20,054 nucleotides of DNA, taken from an uncultured Bacteroides sp. (GTDB lineage: Bacteria > Bacteroidota > Bacteroidia > Bacteroidales > Bacteroidaceae). Where the stretch lies: NCBI GenBank assembly GCA_905197435.1, contig CAJJYX010000041.1, positions 1-20,054 of the forward strand. Direction: 5' to 3'. The notes under the pieces were generated by a model. That model worked only from the letters and a program-made list of their open reading frames with translations, searched no databases and was not told the DNA's origin. A program made the position numbers and the translations under genes. Of the stretch, positions 15,659 through 20,054 are shown piece by piece; the first letter of the stretch is position 1; each line of letters starts with the position of its first letter.

Positions 15659-15685
15659 ATTTACTATTTGACGATTTACTATTTG
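15659..15685. repeat. 12-bp direct repeat upstream of the DUF3098 gene
   Basis: ATTTACTATTTG occurs at 15659-15670 and 15674-15685 (period 15), just before the DUF3098 ATG on the minus strand. The remaining gap to ftsX (15686-15818) shows a small AGCC/GGCT hairpin but no gene. Confidence 0.65.
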
Positions 15686-15818
15686 GCGCACTGCAACAGC
15701 AGCACTTTTCTCTCTGTGCACTTCTTCCGATTACCTCATCAAGCTATAGTTCCGAGTGCAGCCGAAGGCTATGCCTTAGTGTAAGCAACCCCTTACTTAT
15801 GACGGCATGCCCGGAGCG

Positions 15819-16694
15819 TTATATATAATACAGTGTGCTTGCTTTCATCTTCAGGTACTTGTTGATGGAAAGCAAGGCGCACAGCCACGTAATGAGCACC
15901 CCGAACACCAGCACGGAGACAGACACCAGCAACATGACGCGGGGTGTAATCACCCTGACCAGCTCCGGTTCGTAGGACACCAGCCAATAGGCGGCTCCCC
16001 ACAGAATGCCGTCGGCAATGAAAGCCGCCAGCACGCCTATCCAGAAATTACGCCGCAGGAACGGACGGCGGATAAATGCCCAGCTTGCCCCCACCAGTTT
16101 CATGGTGTGGATGAGGAAACGCTTGGAATATATCGCCAGGCGAATCGTGTTGTTTATCAGCGCAAAGGAGATAAACGTCAGTATCACGGCCAGTCCCAGA
16201 AGCATCAGGCTGATGTTCCTTATATTATCGTTCACGGCATCTATCAGGTCTTTCTGATAGAGCACTTCCTGGATATTGGTATTCTTTTTAATCAGCTTCT
16301 CTATCTTGGCGATGCTGTCCGAATTGGCATAGTCGGAATGCAGCTTAATCTCGATGGAAGCAGTGAAAGGATTATAGCCGAGGAACTCCTGCGGGTCCGT
16401 ACCCATCGCCTCGGTCTGTTCGCGGAGCGCCTGCTTCTTGGAAATGTACTCCGTCTGCTTCACAAAAGCCTCTTTGTCCAGCCGCTTCTGAAGCTTCAGG
16501 ATGTCGCTTTCCTTCATGTCATCACTGACAAGCACGGAGAAACTGATGTTCTCCTTGACATACACGGAAAGATTATGGGCCGCCAGCACAAAGAACACAA
16601 CCAGCCCCAACAGCAGCAACACCAGCGTCGTACTGATGCTGGACGTAATGAACTGCATGTCAAAATAGGATACCGAGTTATTCTTTGCCTTCAT
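15819..16694 (-). CDS. ftsX: Cell division protein FtsX
   Basis: A 291-residue inner-membrane protein of the FtsEX complex, which couples ATP hydrolysis by FtsE to activation of peptidoglycan hydrolases at the division site. The layout is a cytoplasmic N-terminus, a first span at 22-40, an extracytoplasmic domain at about 41-160 with the family pattern KENISFSVLVSD and LGYNPFTASIEIKL, then three spans at 161-181, 216-240 and 254-276. The cytoplasmic loop holds NNTIRLAIYSKRFLIHTMKL VGAS-type residues typical of the permease. The ftsE gene is not adjacent here, a common arrangement in Bacteroidota. The ATG at 16694 follows AT-rich repeats. It is probably first in the ftsX-DUF3098-uppP-truB-queA-folK series. 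Confidence 0.95.
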   Translation of the reverse strand: MKAKNNSVSYFDMQFITSSISTTLVLLLLGLVVFFVLAAHNLSVYVKENISFSVLVSDDMKESDILKLQKRLDKEAFVKQTEYISKKQALREQTEAMGTDPQEFLGYNPFTASIEIKLHSDYANSDSIAKIEKLIKKNTNIQEVLYQKDLIDAVNDNIRNISLMLLGLAVILTFISFALINNTIRLAIYSKRFLIHTMKLVGASWAFIRRPFLRRNFWIGVLAAFIADGILWGAAYWLVSYEPELVRVITPRVMLLVSVSVLVFGVLITWLCALLSINKYLKMKASTLYYI

Positions 16695-16721
16695 TATAAA
16701 TTATAAGTTACAAGTTACGTA

Positions 16722-16746
16722 AATCCCTAATCATTAATCCCTAATC
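16722..16746. repeat. 11-bp direct repeat overlapping the methyltransferase stop
   Basis: AATCCCTAATC occurs at 16722-16732 and 16736-16746 (period 14). The second copy encodes the last residues of the methyltransferase (GIRD) and the stop codon lies between the copies. A neighbouring TTATAAGTTACAAGTTAC stretch (16699-16717) resembles the queA/uppP leader words. Confidence 0.6.
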
Positions 16747-17654
16747 CCTTTTTCTCCCCCCTTCTTCCTGAACACATAAATCATGGAACTGCTGCGTTCT
16801 TTCTTCACCAATGCGCTGAACCATGCCAGTGTGCCCGTAACCATTCCCCGCAGGAAAGCACACGAATGCCTCATGTGTTTTTCCGTCAACATGGAGACGT
16901 AGAAAGCGTCGAACGGCATGGGATGCCGCTCGGCCATGATGAAACCATGCTTGGAGCCGAATTGCTGGATGGTGTCCGGCGTGAAGTGCCACAAATGGCG
17001 GGGCACATCGTAGGCGGCCCAGTAGGCTCCGTATTTCTTTGCGTCGAAAGAGGAGCAGTTGGGCACGGCCACAATCAGCACCCCCTTTTCGGTCAGCAGG
17101 GAGCGCAGGGTCTCCCACGTTTCGTTGAGGGGTTCCAGATGCTCCATGACATGCCACAAGGTGATGACGTCGAAACTGCCCGGTGCAAAATCTTTCAATG
17201 CCGTATGGGGCTTCACATCCAGGTTGAAGTGTTCTTTGGCAAAGGCACGCGCCTGCGCACTCTTCTCCACAGCCTCCACCTGCCAGCCGCGGCGCTGCAT
17301 GGCATCGGCAAAGTAGCCGGTCCCCGTGCCCAAATCCAGCAAGCGGCCCTCCTTGCGGTGTGCCTCACGCGCCACAAGGCGTGCCTTGCGTCCCAGCATA
17401 TAATTGCGCACCCAGTGGTACACGGAGTTCATCGCTCCCTTGCGGGTATCGGAATGTGAGATGTAATCAGGGGTTTCGTAGTAACGTCCGATCTCGGCCT
17501 CCACGGGAAAGTCTTGCGTGAAAAGGAAGCCGCAATCCCGGCAGCGGCACAAGTGGAACATTTCGCCCGAGGCATAATGGTCTACACATGTCAGGGCACG
17601 CTCCAAATGCGTTCCACCACATAACGGACAAGCTTTTATAGTGAGTTTATTCAT
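16734..17654 (-). CDS. Class I SAM-dependent methyltransferase with N-terminal zinc ribbon
   Basis: A 306-residue soluble protein. It begins with a zinc-ribbon-like pair, CPLC at 9-12 and CRCRDC at 36-41. The SAM-binding Rossmann domain has the motif I sequence LLDLGTGTGYF at 105-115, an acidic residue after the second strand (EAVEKS near 128), and a motif IV/post-motif segment DVITLWHVMEHLEPL at 162-176. DVPRHLWHFTPDTI near 216-229 is typical of Methyltransf_23-type enzymes. The substrate is not apparent; relatives act on small molecules, quinones or polysaccharide sugars. The frame extends to a GTG at 17708, but that adds an uncharacteristic MWCGLFGPGCTC leader, so the ATG at 17654 is preferred. 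It precedes ftsX on the same strand by 39 bases and may share its transcript. Confidence 0.9.
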   Translation of the reverse strand: MNKLTIKACPLCGGTHLERALTCVDHYASGEMFHLCRCRDCGFLFTQDFPVEAEIGRYYETPDYISHSDTRKGAMNSVYHWVRNYMLGRKARLVAREAHRKEGRLLDLGTGTGYFADAMQRRGWQVEAVEKSAQARAFAKEHFNLDVKPHTALKDFAPGSFDVITLWHVMEHLEPLNETWETLRSLLTEKGVLIVAVPNCSSFDAKKYGAYWAAYDVPRHLWHFTPDTIQQFGSKHGFIMAERHPMPFDAFYVSMLTEKHMRHSCAFLRGMVTGTLAWFSALVKKERSSSMIYVFRKKGGEKGIRD

Positions 17655-17709
17655 CGAACGTTCTGCCAATAAGCAAGTGCAGCCCGGACCGAACAGGCCG
17701 CACCACACC

Positions 17710-17717
17710 TAAATTTG
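17710..17717 (+). promoter_or_regulatory. Possible plus-strand -7 box inside a short dyad
   Basis: TAAATTTG fits TAnnTTTG on the plus strand. It also lies within the dyad CACC-TAAATTT-GGTG (17706-17720). If active it would transcribe the 22-bp repeat array and the DUF3836 gene with a leader of nearly 400 bases. No -33 TTTG is present, so support is weak. Confidence 0.25.
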
Positions 17718-17783
17718 GTGCAAAATAACAAATAAAAAGTGGTTTACAGGGTTTCCATTAAGGAGATTTAAGAAAACAAACGC

Positions 17784-17893
17784 TTGCGACAGACACAGGT
17801 GTCCGGCGCGACAAGTACAAGTGTCTGGCACGACAGACACCAATGTTTGTCACGACAGGCACTTGTATCTGTCGCCACCAACACCGGAGTCTG
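17784..17893. repeat. Five contiguous 22-bp dyad-like tandem repeats
   Basis: Units begin at 17784, 17806, 17828, 17850 and 17872, each exactly 22 bases. All except the degraded fifth share the core CGACARRYAC, and four end in a GTGTCTG-like half (TCTG, TTTG or TCCG). The first contains the perfect dyad GACAC-AG-GTGTC. CGACAG (17853-17858) and CTGTCG (17869-17874) form another dyad. A further perfect dyad, CGGACA-AC-TGTCCG, follows at 17914-17927. A period of 22 is not a multiple of 3, so this is not a protein repeat, and 22 bp is about two helical turns, which would align bound proteins on one face. It lies between the divergent methyltransferase and DUF3836 genes. Confidence 0.8.
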
Positions 17894-17930
17894 TCAGACT
17901 GTTCGATATCAAGCGGACAACTGTCCGATA

Positions 17931-18086
17931 ATGAACAGTTACCAGAAACGATTATCAACTGATTATCAGCAGTTTAATTCTTTGGCACAGGAATTGACTA
18001 TCATTAGGCGAAGGCGTTCGAGAAAAAAGACAAGCCGAGATGCAACTTTTCAATCAGAAACAACGTCTATTAAAGAAACAGAGTAA
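17931..18086 (+). CDS. Possible small basic ORF upstream of the DUF3836 gene
   Basis: An ATG-started frame of 51 codons, MNSYQKRLSTDYQQFNSLAQ followed by ELTIIRRRRSRKKTSRDATF and ending SIKETE, with TAA at 18086. It is hydrophilic, with an RRRRSRKK cluster, and I recognise no family. It starts just after the dyad CGGACA-AC-TGTCCG and ends 26 bases before the DUF3836 ATG on the same strand. The frame can be extended back to a TTG at 17784 through the repeats, but that part is not protein-like. It may be only an open stretch in the leader RNA. Confidence 0.25.
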   Translation: MNSYQKRLSTDYQQFNSLAQELTIIRRRRSRKKTSRDATFQSETTSIKETE

Positions 18087-18112
18087 ATAACAACAATTAA
18101 AAAATAATGATT

Positions 18113-18616
18113 ATGAAAACTACAAACTTATTCAAAACAGTCGCATTCGTTGCAATGGTCATCGCAAGTGTTATGAACACAGAAGTAAAGGCACAGGAAA
18201 ACAACTTCATCACCAATGAAGAAGTGAAAGACGAACTGGTAGTCGCCAAGACCATCTTCAAACAAGACGGCGCACAACTTTACCGCCACATCCGTTACGA
18301 ATACTCTTATGACGACCAGAAGCGCCTGACCTGCAAGAAGGCCTCCAAATGGGACGGTGTAAAAGATGAATGGGTGCCTTACTTCAAGATGACATACCAA
18401 TATGACAATGATGAAATCATCATGTCCTATGCACGTTGGAACGAGTCTCACAAGGCATACGACAAAGACATGAAGAAAAGCGTGTATGAATTGAACGATG
18501 AAAACATGCCGGTGGCTTACAAGCTCTACAAGCAGGATGCGCAAAAGTCCGAATTGACTCTGGTAAGCTACAACAAGACCGACTATGTAGCAAATATGCT
18601 GGCTATGGCAGAATAA
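18113..18616 (+). CDS. Secreted DUF3836 family protein
   Basis: A 167-residue exported protein. Residues 1-26 (MKTTNLFKTVAFVAMVIASV then MNTEVKA) form a signal peptide cleaved before QENNF. The mature part has repeated aromatic-rich strands (RHIRYEYSYDDQKRLTCKKA, PYFKMTYQYDNDEIIMSYAR, SVYELNDENMPVAYKLYKQD) that resemble short beta-hairpin repeats of the YD type. This fits the DUF3836 family of Bacteroides secreted proteins, which has no assigned function. No lipobox is present, so it is probably periplasmic or released. Another ATG six bases upstream (18107) is equally possible. It is the only well-supported plus-strand gene in the window and faces miaB across a hairpin terminator. Confidence 0.9.
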   Translation: MKTTNLFKTVAFVAMVIASVMNTEVKAQENNFITNEEVKDELVVAKTIFKQDGAQLYRHIRYEYSYDDQKRLTCKKASKWDGVKDEWVPYFKMTYQYDNDEIIMSYARWNESHKAYDKDMKKSVYELNDENMPVAYKLYKQDAQKSELTLVSYNKTDYVANMLAMAE

Positions 18617-18637
18617 GATTCAACGTTTATAATATGA

Positions 18638-18713
18638 AAGAGGGCGTGCCAAGAACTCTGACAGACATATCACCCTGCCCTGTCCGAGTCTTGACACGCC
18701 CTCTTCTTTTTTT
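18638..18713 (+). terminator. Long hairpin intrinsic terminator between DUF3836 gene and miaB
   Basis: AAGAGGGCGTG (18638-18648) pairs perfectly with CACGCCCTCTT (18695-18705). Inner pairing continues with CAAGA/TCTTG, CTC/GAG and GACAG/CTGTC, giving a stem of over 20 pairs with a few mismatches. Seven T residues (18707-18713) follow on the plus strand, so it ends the DUF3836 transcript. The minus strand has only a poor U-tract, but the hairpin may also slow transcripts coming from miaB. Confidence 0.92.
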
Positions 18714-18754
18714 ACTGCATAAACATCATAGGGGGCTGCACCGTCTTATCCCCG

Positions 18755-20054
18755 TCAGCCTGCCACTTCTTCTCCTTTCAGCGTGGCCGAACTGGATTCG
18801 GTAATCTTCACCATCACAAAGTCGCCCACACGGTGCGAGCCACGGTCAAACACCACCACACGGTTTTGCTCCGTACGTCCGAACAACTGGTCGCGGCTGC
18901 GTTTGCTGACACCCTCCACCAGCACCTCGTAGGTCTTGCCCACACACCGGGCATTGGCCTCGGCAGAAAGGCGGTTCTGCAAAGCAATGATTTCATTCAG
19001 ACGACGAATCTTGACTTCTTCGGGCACATCGTCCGGCAGATGCTTGGAGGCATGTGTGCCCGGACGCTCGGAATACTTGAACATGAAGGCGGAATCGTAT
19101 CCGCACTCCTCCATGAGCGAGAGGGAAAGCCGGTGGTCCTCCTCCGTCTCACTGTGGAAACCGGAGAATATATCCGTAGACAAGCCGCAATCGGGGATGA
19201 TGCGGCGGATGGCTGCCACACGGTCCATATACCACTCGCGGGTGTACTTGCGGTTCATCAGCTTCAGGATGCGGCTGCTTCCGCTCTGCACCGGCAGGTG
19301 GATGTGCTTGCATACATTGGGCATGTCGGCGATGACCTGGAGGGTTTCGTCGCTCATGTCCTTGGGGTGCGAGGTCGTGAAACGGATGCGCACGCCCGGC
19401 GCCGCCTCTGCCACTGTACGAAGCAGCATCGGGAAGGTAATTGTCTCTCCGTCCGGTTTCTCAAAACGATAGGAATTGACATTCTGCCCCAGCAGGGTGA
19501 CTTCCTTGTAGCCCTTTGCCACGAGGTCGGCCACTTCATTGAGGATGCTTTCCACATCACGGCTGCGCTCACGGCCACGGGTATAGGGGACGATGCAATA
19601 GGTACAGAAATTGTTGCACCCGCGCATAATGGACACGAAGCCGGAAATGTGGTTCCCGCAGATACGCGAAGGGATGACATCACGATAGGTCTCCGTGGTG
19701 GAGAGCTCCACATTCATCGCTTTCTCGCCGGCCTCTACCGACGCCACCAGTTCGGGCAGGGTGAGATAGGCATCCGGCCCCACCACCAGGTCCACATGAT
19801 GGTTGGTTATTAAATCGTCCTTCACGCGTTCGGCCATACAGCCCAGCACGCCTACTATCAGGCCGCGTTTCTTCTTCTTGAGCGAATGGAAGAATTCCAG
19901 CCGGTTCAGAATCTTCTGCTCCGCATTGTCGCGGATGGAGCAGGTATTCATAAACACCGCATCGGCTTCCTCCAAGGTATCGGCCACCGAATATCCCGCC
20001 ATCTGCATGACGGATGCAATCACTTCACTGTCGGCCACATTCATCTGGCAGCCG
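18755..20054 (-). CDS. miaB: tRNA-2-methylthio-N6-dimethylallyladenosine synthase, 5' end cut by window edge
   Basis: A radical SAM methylthiotransferase that converts i6A37 to ms2i6A37 in tRNAs reading UNN codons. The visible 432 residues begin inside the first motif, GCQMNVADSE, whose cysteine is the first ligand of the N-terminal iron-sulphur cluster. The other two are in MNTCSIRDNAE and GVLGCMAERVK. The radical SAM cluster motif RGCNNFCTYCIVPYTRGRER follows about 140 residues in, then SGSSRILKLMNRKYTREWY and a C-terminal TRAM domain (YEVLVEGVSKRSRDQLFGRT, ending KGEEVAG). In relatives about ten more residues precede the visible part, so the ATG inside the motif at 20044 is not the start. 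The gene needs SAM twice per reaction. It is convergent with the DUF3836 gene. Confidence 0.97.
   Translation of the reverse strand, partial: GCQMNVADSEVIASVMQMAGYSVADTLEEADAVFMNTCSIRDNAEQKILNRLEFFHSLKKKKRGLIVGVLGCMAERVKDDLITNHHVDLVVGPDAYLTLPELVASVEAGEKAMNVELSTTETYRDVIPSRICGNHISGFVSIMRGCNNFCTYCIVPYTRGRERSRDVESILNEVADLVAKGYKEVTLLGQNVNSYRFEKPDGETITFPMLLRTVAEAAPGVRIRFTTSHPKDMSDETLQVIADMPNVCKHIHLPVQSGSSRILKLMNRKYTREWYMDRVAAIRRIIPDCGLSTDIFSGFHSETEEDHRLSLSLMEECGYDSAFMFKYSERPGTHASKHLPDDVPEEVKIRRLNEIIALQNRLSAEANARCVGKTYEVLVEGVSKRSRDQLFGRTEQNRVVVFDRGSHRVGDFVMVKITESSSATLKGEEVAG

Noticed and set aside
17784..17893. CRISPR array
   Set aside because: The 22-base units abut directly with no unique spacers, and units are too diverged; no cas gene is present.
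17784..18086. 100-codon ORF starting at TTG through the 22-bp repeats
   Set aside because: The repeat period is not a multiple of three, the N-terminal half is not protein-like and the start is TTG; only the 51-codon ATG part is kept as a weak candidate.
18833..19813. 326-codon plus-strand ORF opposite miaB
   Set aside because: It is antisense to miaB, which shows all cysteine motifs and the TRAM domain.

Overview
The window looks like Bacteroides chromosome (phylum Bacteroidota). The reasons are a SusC/SusD pair, TPR-plus-transmembrane-plus-HTH regulators, DUF3098 and DUF3836 family proteins, a 430-residue MetK, and several promoters that fit the Bacteroides -7 consensus TAnnTTTG. Almost everything lies on the minus strand. 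No tRNA, rRNA, insertion sequence or CRISPR array was seen.

Left part (1-4255): a secreted lipoprotein cut by the window edge, an orphan TPR/HTH membrane regulator, and metK. The metK leader carries a convincing SAM-II-type riboswitch with a long closing insertion, placed right after a consensus promoter. This would let S-adenosylmethionine control its own synthase.

Middle part (4176-12233): a nutrient-uptake locus read on the minus strand. The order is a DUF6377-like TPR/HTH regulator, then SusC (TonB-dependent transporter), SusD (surface binding lipoprotein) and a secreted histidine acid phosphatase, ending in a clear intrinsic terminator. The logic suggests capture of a phosphorylated nutrient. 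Two of the four genes are broken: the regulator by what looks like a 2-base AC expansion, and SusD by an indel inside a small quasi-palindrome near its 3' end. The surrounding housekeeping genes are all intact, so the locus may be decaying, although sequencing error cannot be excluded.

Right part (12228-17654): a housekeeping cluster, also minus: methyltransferase, ftsX, DUF3098 protein, uppP, truB, queA, folK. It links cell division and envelope lipid recycling with tRNA modification and folate synthesis. The gaps between these genes repeatedly hold short AT-rich direct repeats.

Far right (17655-20054): an intergenic stretch with five contiguous 22-bp dyad-like repeats, a plus-strand secreted DUF3836 protein, a long hairpin terminator between convergent genes, and miaB (tRNA ms2i6A synthase) cut by the right edge. 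The most interesting non-coding signals are the metK riboswitch and the 22-bp repeat array.
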